Source of the DNA: Phanerochaete sordida
Taxonomy: Eukaryota > Basidiomycota > Agaricomycetes > Polyporales > Phanerochaetaceae
Reading direction: 5' to 3'
DNA length: 64,000 nt
Assembly: GCA_019973155.2 (NCBI GenBank)
Contig: BPQB01000034.1
Location: forward strand, 276,679 to 340,678
The translations under genes and the position numbers were made by a program. Under the pieces are notes generated by a model. That model worked only from the letters and a program-made list of their open reading frames with translations, was not told the origin of the DNA and ran no database searches. Shown here one piece after another: positions 15,575-28,017 of the stretch; positions within the stretch are counted from its first letter, which is position 1, and every line of letters starts with the position of its first letter.

Positions 15575-17446
15575 GACGCGTTGTACTCCATTGTCCGCGG
15601 TTGTACGCCGTCCATGTAATGCTAGTCGCTCATATCCACAATTCATTTCCGTGCATTTATTTCGCGAGCAGCGGTCATGCAGTGTGCACAAATATACATG
15701 CCTCCGACTCACGGCCTATAGGAGCGGGTTCAGCGGAACCGCACCACCGGTCCGTATGCCGAGAGCAAGCGATGCGCTCGCTCGCCCGAGGCTATCGGCC
15801 CGCGGGACCTGAGCGCGCTGCGCGTGGTGAGCGAAGGTGTTTGAGATATTTTGCCTGTGCAGGGCTGGCCAGCGCAGTGCCCGCAGAAGGCAGCCGGCAG
15901 CCTGGTGGCGTTAGCGCCTAATCAAGGGCCTGCGCCACACGCGAAGGGTCCGCAGGTAAACTTGCAAGACCTCGAGACTCAATTGAGCGTACATCAGCGG
16001 AGAAGCTGGGTTTTCTGACTTGGCTGGCTTTGGAAAACACGCTTTCCAGAAAAAATATGCGTGGTCGCATGATCAGGGCGAGTCGACTCACGGACATTGC
16101 ACGGACAGGAGCCGCTGCCGAAGCCGCTACTCACGGCAATACATGTCCATGTCGAGTCTGTGCTTGTATTTCCATTGCTGCCAGGCGGATGCAAGCGGCC
16201 TTCCGACGGCAGTACTAAAAAGTGCGTTAGAAGAGAACCACACCGTACGGAGGACTACGGAGTGCTGGTCCGCATGAGGGATCCAATCGGCCAGAAACGA
16301 CAGCAGCAATCACTTGTCGAGCTTGCGGTTCCGTATCCGTGGACCTGTTTCAGGCGAAGCAAGGGTAGAGCTATGGGGCGTTAAAGCGGGAGACGTTCTA
16401 CCTACCCGCTGCTTGCAGCGCATGCCCCTGGGGTGTCAACTTCCCATCAAACGTACGCAAGAGCTTACCCGTATTAGAAGTGAGATCCTGTCCGCGCAGG
16501 TCCCAGGGCTGCAATAGAAGTTAATATCGGCACCTGCATCCGGTAGATCACTTTCGCACCCTCGCGATGGTTTCCGATGAGGGTCAGAAATAGGAAGGAT
16601 ACTGGGCCTGAGTTCCGATGTCCGATGAAGGAATGGCGGCAACATGTGGTGTATGGGCGTCCTTAACGCGGTTGGAACGTTGGCCGTAGATCGCTGCGCG
16701 CCGTCGGCGGACGATTCTAGGTGGTCAGCGCAGGACTGAACCCTGAGCAAGTGGTGCGCTAGAAGGCACGGCTTCTGGTGCGTATCTTGACCATCTTGGA
16801 AAACTCTGCAGACGAGGTATAAACTCAGCGAGAAAGCGTATTTTTGACAGGTCGCAAATGAGCGGGCTGCGCCCATGCAGTACGTGCGCAGAGAGCTTCG
16901 GGCACCGCTCGGGCACTGCATGGAATGAAAGGGTCAGATTGAGCGGCACGTCCATCCCTCAGCTACGGCAGCAAGGGCAGAGTTCGAGGGCGGCGTGACG
17001 CTGACGGCCAGCGGCCAGAGGCGGCCAGGCCGCCTGTGACGCATGGTCACGGACACGCGTAACCGACAGTGACCATCCGTGACCTCCGGCGTCACCCGCC
17101 GTCTGGACGCGCTGTCGGCGACGCCTCCCATGACGAGCAGGTTGAATGCGAACATGTCTCTCACCCTGGCCACCGCCCTTCGCATCTAAAATCCGCCCAA
17201 ATTTCTGAGCCTGTTACCCACCGTAAGTTGCGGAAGGCAGCCGTGAAGAAGCCTCTGGAGGGCTTGGCGAAGACTGCAACTGACCTCGCGCCTCCGCAGT
17301 GCAGTTCGCCGTCCTCGACAGACGTCCTGGTGCGTGCGCGTGTCGCCTTCAATGCTCCTAGAGACTGAACTCTGATAGACCGGGCGCCCTTGCCTAGACA
17401 CACGCACCACCCGTCCTGACGCCTCAGGCGCTGTACGTCGCCCTCC
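15575..17446. other. Gene-poor intergenic region
   Basis: About 1.9 kb between the coiled-coil gene and the DNAJC11-like gene. Only short open frames occur on either strand. None shows a family signature, a good splice chain or sustained codon bias. I see no transposon terminal repeats. Confidence 0.5.
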
Positions 17447-20400
17447 ATGTCGGACGTTCCCGCTGAAGACCTTCATGACCCCAGCCTTGCTCAGCCGGAG
17501 TACCTCTAGTATGTCTTCCGTCTCTCAGGGACTCCTGTTCTAATTTCAGCACAAGTACCGTGTTAAATCTTCCCACTACCGCGACCAAGGAGGAAATTCG
17601 AGAGCGGTATCGACAACTGTCCCTCGTATTTCATCCTGACAAGCAACATGGCAAGCCAACGCAAGAGACTGCCTTGAAGCGATTTTTGGAGGTCCAAAAA
17701 GCATACGAGAGTAAGTTTGACCTTGTTGTCCCCCGTAGCTTAGCTGACCGTGTCCGCGAAACTCAGTCTTATCCGACAGCGTGACAAGGTATGTCATTTA
17801 CACTATGTCATCTCCAACCACTCACGCGCTCCGCAGGCAGGCCTATGACCTTTATGGTCAGCTTCGTCGCCGCATAATCAAACTGGGAAGCTCAACCGTC
17901 TTTTGCAGGCTTGGACGGCGTCCGACTGGCGCGTGACCTCCAGCTGTCAGGCCTTCCTCCCGACGGTGTGAGTAATAGTGAGACAATCCTTACTCTCCCG
18001 ACTCACGAATGTAGGTTGCGAAAGAGCTCAAAATCAAAAAGGCCGAGTCAGACTACTTGAAGGCCCAAACTGCGCTGCCAACGAATGGGGAAGCCAGTCT
18101 CGGTGTCGATGCGCGGAGTCTGTTCGTGGAAGTCGACGATGACGAGTTCAATAGCACCTCGGCCCTCCATCGGGCACGTATCAGGCTGTCCAGTATCAGA
18201 TGTGCGGGGCTTACCGTCAAGAATGGCCTCGAGGTTAGCTCGGACAGTCCTTCCCGCGAACCTTTCCTGACCGATCAGAACACCAGAAATCCCTCACGGA
18301 CGCCCTAACGGTCTCTGTATCCGCGCTTTCGCGTGTTGGTCCTGTGGGCCGAGTCGGTTCGCCTGCAGGAAAACATCTCATCGGGACTGTTCGTTATCAG
18401 TACTCCCCGAAAATTACCATTGACGTACGTTTAGTCGCGCGGTCATGCGTCGTCTATTTCTAATCCTGCATGCGCACGACCCATCTATAGGCCTCAACTT
18501 CGGTGTTCAGGTCCCGAAATCTAACCCTTGGTGCGGCCTTCGACGATGGCGACAACACGATCGTCTGCAAGACGTTCTTTGCTCCGGGCCTGCGCAATGG
18601 GTTCGCCAATCTAGGCCCGACGGCGAGCACCGGTTTTGCTGCGCTTCCCCCGGTGTCGCTTATGCTCCAACGGAGGCTTTTCCCGGGAACAGCAACGTTC
18701 GGTGTCTTCGAGTTCGCTACGAACAGCTCTTTGCCGACGCTGACACTCGCGCTGTCATCGCAAAAGCAGGTCGACCTTGGCATCGAAGAGGCCGCTCCTT
18801 TGGGCACCGGTCCGCCGTCGAGTTCGGGCTTGGCGTCCACCGTCGGACTCTGGAGCTTCGGCACCAGCATCATTGGCCCGCTGCCCATCCTCTTTGGCGA
18901 GTGCGGTCTAGTGTTCGTGGAGCTGGGGCTCCAATTCAAAGCCAGGATCGAGGCTGGCCTGCAGGCTCAAAGAGGGGTCTTGTCGGCATCATGGGGCGGT
19001 GAACGTAACTCAACCCTGAGCAGACTCGGCATTGACGTGGGGATGGGAACCGATGGTGTCGAGCTGAAACTCAAGTAAGCTGGTTTCCTATCCTTAGCTA
19101 TCGCTCTCAGGGTGTTCACCGCCGTCTTCCCATCAAGCGCGAGATACATGAATCAGTTGTTCCAAGTGCCCATCACTCTGTCATCGGAGTACGACGAGGT
19201 CGCGGCGTTTTGGTCGACTGTTGTGCCTACCGCCGCTGTCACTTTGGGTTACTGGTTTGTATTGCGGCCCCTGAAGCGACGAGAACGAGTCGCGTGCGTA
19301 TCATTCCTCCTGGGCATGGCCTTAACTTACATGGACGGTCCGCACAGATTCTTCCACCAGGCACGGCATGAGCTGCGCGAGGCCAAAGCGGACATAGTCC
19401 GTGCGGCGGAGGAGACAGTGTCCTTGTTACGCGACACGGCGAGGCGGCACATGGAAGCCGAGGCGTCAAAAGACGGTATGTGTTATTTCATCAGCTTCGT
19501 GTTGCGACGCGTGCCTGCAGGACGATTACGTGGGTGCTCAACCAGTCTTTGCTCAGGTCTGGTTATCGTCGAGGCTCGATATGGCCCAATAGACCAAGAT
19601 GATGAGTCTACGAAGGGCCTCGACATCGACGTAACGATCCCCCTCCAGGCATTGGTCAACAACAGTCAACTGTACATTCCGGGAGGTCGATCGAAGGTGC
19701 GTTCTGGACCTGACAAACTTGCTGTTTTCATTTCGACTTCATTTCCCTTATTCTTGACCATGCGCGGTGATTGTCGAAGCCCGCGGACCCTGGGTATTTC
19801 AGTCAAGCGAAGCAGCAGGGTCGGAGTCTGTTGCTGCTTCACTTCGACAGTATGCGCTATGAATCAGCGCTGCCCCGTTTTCTGTGCTGTTGCGCGTGGT
19901 AAGCGATGCCAGGCGGGCCCTTGCTGATATTGGTTGCGGATGGGTTACGAGAAACTTTCTCATGGACCTTCGCCCCACGAGCGAACCGCTCGGTCCCTCG
20001 TTGGGCCAACGAACACTGCAGTTACCCTCCGGGGGGAATTGACTTTCCCCTGGGAGATTGCAGGGGCCTTCGTTTCTCCCGCTTACGCACCATATTCCGA
20101 CGTGCGAAGATCCTGATCGTCACTCTTATCTCCTGGTACCGTTATAACTGGGCCAGGGCTTCCATGGAACAGGTCGGATGACGTTTGACTAATGCGATAC
20201 TCTGCTCTACCGTGACGACATTTCTGTGATGCAACCGTACTGATGACTTTCTTCTCATGGTGTTAGGCCGGGCTGCAAGGCTTTTATGACCCTGTTCCCT
20301 CCGTGGCGAAGTCGCTGCGAGTGCGATACAATTTCCGGGGACACCCGCACTACGCGCAAATCGCCGACCTTATGCCGCTGGTACTGCCTCTTGAGGGTAT

Positions 20401-20479
20401 GTTCCTCCACGCTGCCGTGTTAAAATTTCTGATTGACTGTGCCTCTCCGATTTGCGTGACAGAACATCTGGTGTCGTAA
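17447..20479 (+). CDS. DNAJC11-like J-domain protein (mitochondrial)
   Basis: J-protein of the DNAJC11 family, which in animals associates with MICOS at the mitochondrial outer/inner membrane contact. The start MSDVPAEDLHDPS leads into the J domain, with REERYRQLSLVFHPDKQ-like sequence carrying the HPD triplet, and a YDLYGLDGVRLARDL end of domain. The middle (about 18280-19080) is the long DUF3395-type beta-rich region. It is followed by a hydrophobic pass (STVVPTAAVTLGYWFVL) and a coiled coil. The C-terminal hallmark GLVIVEARYG...IDVTIPLQALVNNSQLYI then AGLQGFYDP...VRYNFRG matches animal DNAJC11 order. About ten introns were placed by phase. The stop is TAA at 20477-20479. The intron at 19697-20266 is 570 nt, ten times longer than the others. 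Confidence 0.87.
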
Positions 20480-20840
20480 ACCTGGAGCTTCTCCGACGGA
20501 GCTCATAGCTCAGCTGTCACGCGTATGCCAGTACCTTCACGTTAATGAACCCCTACTCCGCTTCTCATCACTTTCCGAGAAGGCAAAACCTGAAGGTTGA
20601 TATGGGTACGTTTGTACTTTTTGATCAGGTTCCCCGCCGCCGTTGGGGCCGTTTCTGCGTCCCTTGGTGGGGGCGAAATGTGGCTCTGGGAAGCGCGGTG
20701 GCACAGGGAAACAAGTTTGCCCGAGAAAGACGTCCATCGTGACGGTGCCAATGATACAGTTGCGCAGGTGATAGTTTCTTCAAGGTCGGGGATGATTGCC
20801 CTGAACTGTCGAAGGAGCAGTGTCAAGGGCGCGTAAACGT
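20480..20840 (+). other. Possible orphan exons downstream of DNAJC11-like gene
   Basis: Just past the DNAJC11-like stop, two stretches look coding but do not assemble into a gene. The first reads ELIAQLSRVCQYLHVNEP and ends near a GT at 20593. The second, 20632-20770, reads GAVSASLGGGEMWLWEARW before a GTGATAG. I could not join them in phase, and no start codon precedes them. They may be remnants of a gene or chance open frames. Confidence 0.2.
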
Positions 20841-23675
20841 GGGTACCCTCGGAAAGTCATTTCCAACCCGCCGACGATGAAATTTGCAGCGCGGACGCAT
20901 GTGCTCGTTTTCCGAGGACTGGTGAGTGCATGAGCCCGATGTCGCTGGCTGGCCACGCTGACCGTGCATCCTCTGTGCAGCATGCCGGACGCGTGAGACG
21001 CCACAAAGCGTGCGCTCCTTATCGGGCAGTTTTCTGCTTAAAACGCCGCGGCATGGGAACGTCGTGCAGGGCCTGCTGCGCCCGTGCAACTCAATGCGGG
21101 TGACCTCACTTTGCCCGCCGCCCGATAGCCAGCAGCTGGTGTGGCTGGCGCAGCCGAGCGCAGGAGCGAGGATTGGGGGGATTCTGTCCGAGGAGATCCT
21201 TGTGGTATCCCCGCAGCTGCGGGAGAATTGTGCTCAGTCGGACGTGCACGCAACCCTGTCCTAACTCCGCCCTTTCCAAACTTTTGCCGTGTTCGGTCGG
21301 GTGGTGCGCGTCCGCTTCTCATCAGTGGGAAGATGGTGCGGTGTGCGTCTGCCCCCATAACGCAGCCGAGGGGTGCCTCTCGGCGGCGCCCGCTCGCACT
21401 GTCGCCCGCGAGCTTCCCGCTCCGTGCGCGGCCCCCAGGCGAGGGTCCCGGCGCGACGTTCTCAGGTGCGTCAGCCGCGAGATCGCCCGCGGTGCCGTAA
21501 GGGCCGCGGACGCGGGCGCCGTCCCACAGCGGGATGTACCCGCCGCGGGGCACGCAGGGACACGCCCACGGGCACGAATGCGGCGCGCGAGCAGGCTCCG
21601 CGCGCGCAGCCCTTCCCGTCGACCTGCGCGGACCGTGCGGAGGGCGTCTTCTCCCGCGAACCTTTCCTGGCCCCGGGCATGACGAGGCGAATTTCAACAT
21701 GAAACGTGCGATAAGCGTGATACAAAGTTGGGCTGTTGTACACGATCTGTCGTTGACACCCAGCGGCATTGCCGCCAGCTAAGGGTGGGCGCCGATTGAG
21801 TTCTCTGCCGTTCTCCCCCATCGAGCAGGACGCGTCCGCGGCAGCGGGGCTTCGCTGCGGAAGGCGTCGGGAGCATGAGGAGCGGCGTAGGAACGTTGGG
21901 CTGAGCGGTGGTCAGTTGATTGGAGCTCGTTTTCCAGCCCTGGGTCGCTCGCCAATCAAGAGCGTGGCCTGCGGCGGGGCGGGGGCCTGGGCTTGCACCC
22001 TGGGAGCCTGGCGCTGAGCACCGCGGGCCAAACGCCCAGGGCGTGTGGTGTATCAGCGGGCGGTGTCACGGGGTGCTGTGCGACGTCAGGGCGTGCGAGG
22101 AGGAGGACGAGGGCTGCGCGCGCGCTGGCGGCCGCGACTCGCAGCGTGCGTCCGCCGCCTGGCCTCGAGGAGCCCTGGGAAAGCTGCAGGCGATCTGGGA
22201 TGATACTAATCAGCAACCCCCCGTGAGAGAAAGAAACCCTTCAATCTCCATACCTGGAGGGGTTCATCAAGAAACCCTCGCGCGTCGTCTGCAGCGGGGT
22301 TGCTGCAGGGTGTCAGGACCTCGGACACCAATGGCCCCCTGAGCAAGCGGCATGGCAGGGCGATGCAGAACAGGGAAAATATTTTATCTATGTAAGACGA
22401 TGGAATAGAGTATATTACACTCTGTCGAATTTTTCTGGCCGGTCGGAATGGCTGTTGTGAGACGGGTTAGCCAGTCAGTTATCGGTGCGGAAGTCCGTAC
22501 GTTTAGCGCCCCCGCTCGTGCAATATGCTCTCAGGCTACAGTTCGCATATGACCCGAGCAGAGCTACGTGTTGAGCTAGAGAAGAGTAAATAAAGGCCCG
22601 AAGTATATGTTCGTGACTCTGAGTAGGACAACAAGGGGCAGAAACGACATGTCTTCAACAGAAAGCTTCGCCGATCTGAGAATATGTTTTATCAGAGGAA
22701 TCGCCTCATATGAATGCAATTCTCGCGTGGTTTGCCCTGGTAGACATAGCTATGTCTCAAGTCTACGTTTTCCGACCTCGATGTAGCTTAATTCCCTCCC
22801 TGACTCCGTCTCAGCGTCGCACACAAGTTTCACGGTAAGCGGTGTCCGAGGTCTTTATTGACGCCTACGAACAGAAACCCGGGTTGCTGAAGAGAAGCAC
22901 GGGTTTCTAGTTCCCACGGGGGTTTCTCATTAGAATTATCCGGCGATCTGGTCACACCCACGTAAATTCTAATCAGTTTCGATCAGAGGCCATTGGTCTG
23001 TCGGCGTGCGGCTCGTCTGAGGAAAGTTCGCGGGAGAATATCAGGGACATCTCCGGCGGACGAGTGCGGGATCTAGGCTGCCCCGGTTTAATAAATTAGT
23101 CTATCTTGCGGCGAGCATCTGGTACGCCCCGCGCGCGCATTCTGCCGCTGACGGTGCGTCCTTGCAGGACATCTCCAGGGGCTCAGAGGCCACCGTCCGT
23201 GTGACGTCGCTTGGAGATACACCTTAACAGCTCTCGGCGGAACTGCGAGCTGCGACCGGGTGCAGTGGACGTGCCGGCATGGGCCTGTCTTTGTTGTTGT
23301 GCCCGTTGCCGTCGTCTGGAATGATAGAGTGGCAGGGACAATTGGCGGCGACGGCGACGGCGGCGAGGAGGCTCGAGGAGGCCTCCCCACGGGCCGCGAA
23401 ATGGGCAGCGCTGGGTTGGCTGTTGTCGGGGAGAGGCCGATTTTCCGGAGACGTCGGCGATGCGGGTAATAACTCAATGTAAACTCTAACGGGAAACATC
23501 TCGAGATTCGAATTTCGGGGATCCCCTTCAGAGTTTGTCCTAATTCGACCCCTGGAACTGACTTCACCGCCCAGGCGTCTACCACTCCCCGCATAAATAT
23601 CAAAGCAGCCTCAAAACATGGGACGCCCTCTCCCGCTGCCCCCGCCCGCCCTCCCCAGGCCGACACCCACCGCAC
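20841..23675. other. Gene-poor region, 2.8 kb
   Basis: No recognisable gene on either strand. The first half (to about 22350) is very GC-rich, so long open frames arise by chance on both strands. The second half is more AT-rich and contains several GAAACCC motifs in both orientations, including a 9 bp inverted repeat at 22873-22908. It may be the remains of an inserted element, but no coding region for a transposase or reverse transcriptase was seen. Confidence 0.45.
22873..22908. repeat. Short inverted repeat (9 bp arms)
   Basis: AGAAACCCG at 22873-22881 and CGGGTTTCT at 22900-22908 are perfect inverted repeats around an 18 nt loop. Other GAAACCC/GGGTTTC copies lie near 22240, 22273 and 22920. 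Confidence 0.4.
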
Positions 23676-24984
23676 ATGCAGCAGCCCACCCTCCACAACG
23701 TCCGCGTCCGCTCGACGCGCGACGCCCTCCAGATATTCTACGCCGTCGCCCGCGGCGTCCTCCCCATGATCACCCGCCGCCTGGACGCCGAGGAACGCAG
23801 GGCCATCGTCCCAGGCAACGTCTACATCTGGGAAGAGCGCTGTGCCAACGCAGAGATCACCGGCCTCGGCATGGAACGCTGGTACGTCCGCGACTCATCC
23901 TTCACCCGCCGCGCCCACGCCTGCGAGCTCACCACGCTCGCTTACCAGGACAGACGGCATCTCCTGGTCCGCGTCCCGCATAGCACAAGAGTTTCTGTTC
24001 TACCGCCAACGAGACTCGGACCAAGACTCGGCCCATCCCTCCAACCAGTGGGCTCAAATAATGAGGTACGCATGACGCGCACCCGCCGCATGCAATACGG
24101 ATCTAACACTCATTTATCACCAAGGCGAAGAGACCCCCGCAGTTCCTCAAGTCCTCGGTCAGAAGTCGACCGCTTAATCAAGCAGACATACTCTGTCCAT
24201 GTCTCCCTGCCCGAAGACCGCCCGCGCGGTCTCACGCGAAAATGGCACCTCAGTGAGTCCGCCTCGCGCTTGCAGGACGCTCGCCACTCACCGCTCTTCA
24301 GCCGCCTACTTCAGCCAAGCGACCCTCGACAGCCTTAACACCATAGACAACATCCCCGGCGTTGGGGACGTGCAGGTGCCGCAAGGCTGGTTCAAAAATG
24401 CCCGCGCCAGCAAGGCGAGGCAAGGTGACAGCCACCGGGATGACGACAACTCGTCCCCGCTGCAGGATCCCTGGGCTTCCGTCGAGCCGATGACGACCAC
24501 CTTCCGAGCACAGTTTTCGCTCGACGATGACGACAAGCGCAGGTGGACGTCCAACGTCGCGCCGCCACCGCCTTCTCTGCCACATGACCGCCGCAGCGAC
24601 TTCCCGCCCGCTCATCCTCCCCTGCGTCCGCCCACGACGGGCATCTCGCACCCAGGGCGGCCGCCGACGGAACCAGGGCGTGACTACTACCGCGACCCGT
24701 CGCCGTTCACGAGCCAGTCGTCGTCGTCCACGTCGTCCGAGGTGGACGCCTCGCCGCGGACGTTCAGCGCGCCGACGACGCCGCCGGTGCCCGCCTCCTT
24801 CCCCCACGTCCAGGTCGCCCAGCACCAGACGACGCCCGACCGCAACCTCGTCCCGCTCGCGGTGCTCACGTCCATCCGGCAGCCCGTCAGAGACCCGATC
24901 GCCGAGGACTGTCTCAGGCGACTGTCGGGCACGCCGCGCCTGGAGCATCGATGGCAGGAGTCGCGCACGACGCTCCCGCCTTGA
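23676..24984 (+). CDS. WOPR-domain (Gti1/Pac2 family) transcription regulator
   Basis: Fungal-specific DNA-binding regulator of the Wor1/Ryp1/Gti1 group, whose members control morphological switching and development. Four exons (23676-23881, 23949-24065, 24125-24252, 24302-24984) give a 377-residue protein in phase. The first WOPR box reads VRSTRDALQIFYAVARG, VLPMITRRLDAEERRAI and VYIWEE, then RWTDGISWSASRI and EFLFYRQ across the first splice. After a variable linker the second box reads LIKQTYSVHV...GLTRKWHLTAYFSQATLDSL. The two-box layout and short linker match the family. The C-terminal half is Pro/Ser-rich and disordered, as is usual. The MutY gene converges on it from about 1 kb downstream. 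Confidence 0.92.
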
Positions 24985-26031
24985 CGAGTGTCTCAGCGTG
25001 CGCGTTCGGCTGCTCTTCTCCCGAGTCCAGGCTCCCTCCTCTGCGCTGCCCCCAGCGTCATCTTCCGTACCGCCGGCGGGTCCAGCTCGGATCATCCCTG
25101 CGCAATCCTATCAGTTGCGGAGGGGTCGTTGGGGGACGTTCCTATGTGGAAAAATCGGTCTCGTTGCACCGCCGGTGGTCGTATCTGTGTCTGCGTGCGC
25201 GACCGTGTGCGGCCGCGCGGGGGCCCTCCGAGGACTCTCGTGACCGCCCCGCGGCGACGCGCGCCTCCGTTGCTCACGATTCTCATGCCCATGGCCTCTT
25301 GCTCCTTCTCATGCATGCTGTTCCTGGATATTCACATAAGGATCACAAATCTCATTACATAGCATCCTTGTATTTGTAGTACTGCCACGATATATCAGGC
25401 TAATCATCCAACACGCCATTGTTCTGATGTCCTCTCCCCACCCGCATGCGACTGCCGTCTCCGCTGGGAGCTAATTTGGCATAAGCTCTCAGACTTTGGT
25501 GGGGTCGCCAATATAGCCTGCCAGGCCGGGACGCAGAGGGGGCACTAACCGCGTTTGGTGGCACCGCGACCATTCAGATCGCGGGGCGTCACTCCCGGTT
25601 TTGCCTCCGTGAGCGACGGAGCGGGGAACCTGAGATCGGCTGCAGGGCCACCGCGCAGGGTCCCCCTGTTCGCCCAGGCGTTCGAGAAAACGCGGGCCAG
25701 GCAGGCACGCCCCGACGCCCACTCGCCCGCCGCGCCCGCGCGCGCGGAAGCAAAAACATCTGATTGCCCCGACCCACACTAAAAACTAAACGGCGCGCGG
25801 AAAAGCAGCAGCGCGGTCGCGACCGCGCCCCTGCCGCCAAACGTTCCCCGCAGAAACCCTATCAGACCGCGCTGCGCTGCAGCCGCCGCCGAGCGAGCGT
25901 CCTGCGCGGCGCAGCCGCGCACCGCGCAAACCTTGCCGCCGCCGGCCCATACAAGGCTATATTGGTCGCCCCCTGCTCGCCGCCGCCCGCCGCCGCCGCG
26001 CACGGGACCCGCGCTGCCACGGCCCCCCGGG
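24985..26031. other. Convergent intergenic region (WOPR / MutY 3' ends)
   Basis: About 1 kb between the stop codons of two convergent genes. It should hold both 3' UTRs. No coding signature was recognised on either strand. The part nearest MutY is extremely GC-rich, which creates long spurious frames. Confidence 0.45.
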
Positions 26032-28017
26032 CTACCACAGCGCGCACACCTGCCGCCAGACCTTGAGCACGCCCGTCCCGATGCTGCGCGCACCCGGCGT
26101 CAGCGCTGCACACTGGGCCACGGACATCAGCGCAGCGGACACTCACTTGGCATCGGGCACGTCCGCGAGCCGCGCCCACAGCGCGCGCGGCGGCGCGCCC
26201 GCGGCACGCGGCCCCTGCGCAGGCGCGAGCGCAGGCGGGTGCACCCCGCCCCCCGCCAGAAGCACCCACTGCACGCGGTACGTCTTGCGGATGTGCGAGA
26301 AGACGTGCGGGACGTCGCCTGCGGGCGTGATCTGTGCGATGGTGAGGGGTGCGTCTGTGTCTGCGTCTGCGTGAGGTGGAGGGCCCGCGCGCGGTGGGGT
26401 TGCCAGTATGTCCGCGAGGAGCTTCTGCGGGAGCGCGTGCTGCTCGGCGAGCGCGAGGTCGGGCGAGACGGCGGGCTGCGTGGGGAACTCGTGGAGGCCT
26501 GCGAGGAGCCCTACGATGCGCGAGTCAGCAGGGGCGTCGATGGGCGCGCGGTCCGCCGCTCACCTGTGTCCGAGCGGCGCACCAGGAGGAAGTGCCGCGC
26601 GTGCGTGCGCGGATGGCGCCATTCGACGACGCTCACGACGTCGAGCTCCGCGCGCGGCTGCTTGCGCGGCGCCTTCGGCGGGAAGGCCGTGACGGGGCTG
26701 CCGCGCGGGAGCGGCGCGCACAGCGTGCAGAGCTCCTCGATGTCGGGGACGCCGCCGCGCGGGGCGTCCGAGGCCGCCTGGCCGGGGGGAGCGCGCAGCG
26801 CGAAATAAGCGTCAGGCGGCGAATCTCCGGCGTGCTGGGCGCGGCTTACTGGGGCGGGGGCGTGCTGCTGCTGATGTGCGCCGCACCATGCCTGGAGCGG
26901 ACAGGGCCCGCAGGACGGGTTCTGCACCTTGCAGACGGTGGCGCCGAGTTCTATGAGCGCCTGGTTGACGTCGCCCGGCCGCGCCGAACCTTGGACCATC
27001 GCCGTCGCGCCGGCCCAGAGTACGTCCAAGCTCTGTTTCGCCGTGGGGGGCGCGTGCAGCGCGAGCAGGCGGGCCATGAGCCGCTTGACGTTTCCATCGA
27101 GCTAGCCCGAGCGGGAGCGACCCCAATCAGCGTGCGGCTCGCGCAGATCTCCCGCCGCGCACTCACGACGGGCACGCGTTCGTTGTACGCGATGGAGCAG
27201 ATGGCGCCCGCGCTGTACCGGCCGATGCCTGGAATCTGCGCCTCCATGTCCTGGGCGGTGCCCGGGAGGCGGCCGCCGAGCTCGGCGACGACCTTCTGCG
27301 CGCCCTGGAGCAGTCGCGCGGCGCGCGAATAGTACCCGAGGCCCTTCCAGTGTGCGTTCACGGTGTCGATGTCCGCCGCAGCCTGCCCCATACGTCACGA
27401 CGCGTTACACACGTACGAGTATGCAGACATGCACGCACCAAATCGCGGACGGTGGGGAACCTAGGCCCCGGAGATAACGTTCGATAAAGCGCAGGCTTCG
27501 GGATGAGCGTTTCAATTAAACTCACTTTTGCATCCACCTGGTGTAGTAAGGTATGACCGTCGCGACCTGGGTCTGTTGAAGCATGATCTCCGATACCCAG
27601 ACCTAAAGGCAATCAGCAGGTAATCAGTACCCCCGATGCTAGTCTCGAAAAGCTTATCCGTACCTCGTACGCGCGTTGGGCACGGTCGTCGGGGCCCAGG
27701 GTGGGGTCATATGGTTTCCGCCAGGGCATGCCTCGAGCTTCGTGCACGCCAGCGTACCACTCTAGAAGAGCAGATTGCATGGGGGCGGCGTCCGCAATAA
27801 TGTGCCTAGATACCGGGTGCACTTCAATATCGTCCTGTTCATTTACGTCTGGGACGTGTCGTTGAGATTTCTGCGCCTTCTTCATTGGCTGCTTCTTGCG
27901 CGGCGCCGCAGACTTTGTCCGTGCCCTCTTCGAAGAGGGCGTGAAGGACGCGTCGCTCTCGCCGTCGACCTCGTACTCTGACTCGTCGTCGTCGCCGGCG
28001 CGCGTCCGTTTCGCCAT
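26032..28017 (-). CDS. Adenine DNA glycosylase, MutY/MUTYH family
   Basis: Removes adenine mispaired with 8-oxoguanine in base excision repair. From ATG 28017 a Lys/Arg-rich N-terminus (MAKRTRAGDDDESEYE, SKRARTKSA) could act as a nuclear signal. The catalytic core reads WYAGVHEARGMPWRKPYDP, VWVSEIMLQQTQVATVIPYY (catalytic Glu), then the helix-hairpin-helix region IPGIGRYSAGAICSIAYNERVPV and the Asp motif LDGNVKR across an intron. The [4Fe-4S] ligands are present with the expected C-x6-C-x2-C-x5-C spacing (CKVQNPSCGPCPLQAWC). A Nudix-like C-terminal domain that reads 8-oxoG follows, ending TGVLKVWRQVCALW at a stop at 26032. The gene is divergent from the Surf4-like gene, 740 bases away. Confidence 0.93.

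Noticed and set aside
21038..21769. 243-codon minus-strand frame in the gene-poor block
   Set aside because: Composition is Arg/Ala/Pro/Gly-rich with no motif, and comparable frames exist on the other strand. High GC explains it.
20841..23675. Possible retrotransposon in the gene-poor block
   Set aside because: No reverse transcriptase, integrase or transposase motif and no long terminal repeat was seen, only short GAAACCC repeats.
24298..25095. 265-codon minus-strand frame
   Set aside because: Antisense to the WOPR gene's last exon, which joins in phase with the conserved second WOPR box.
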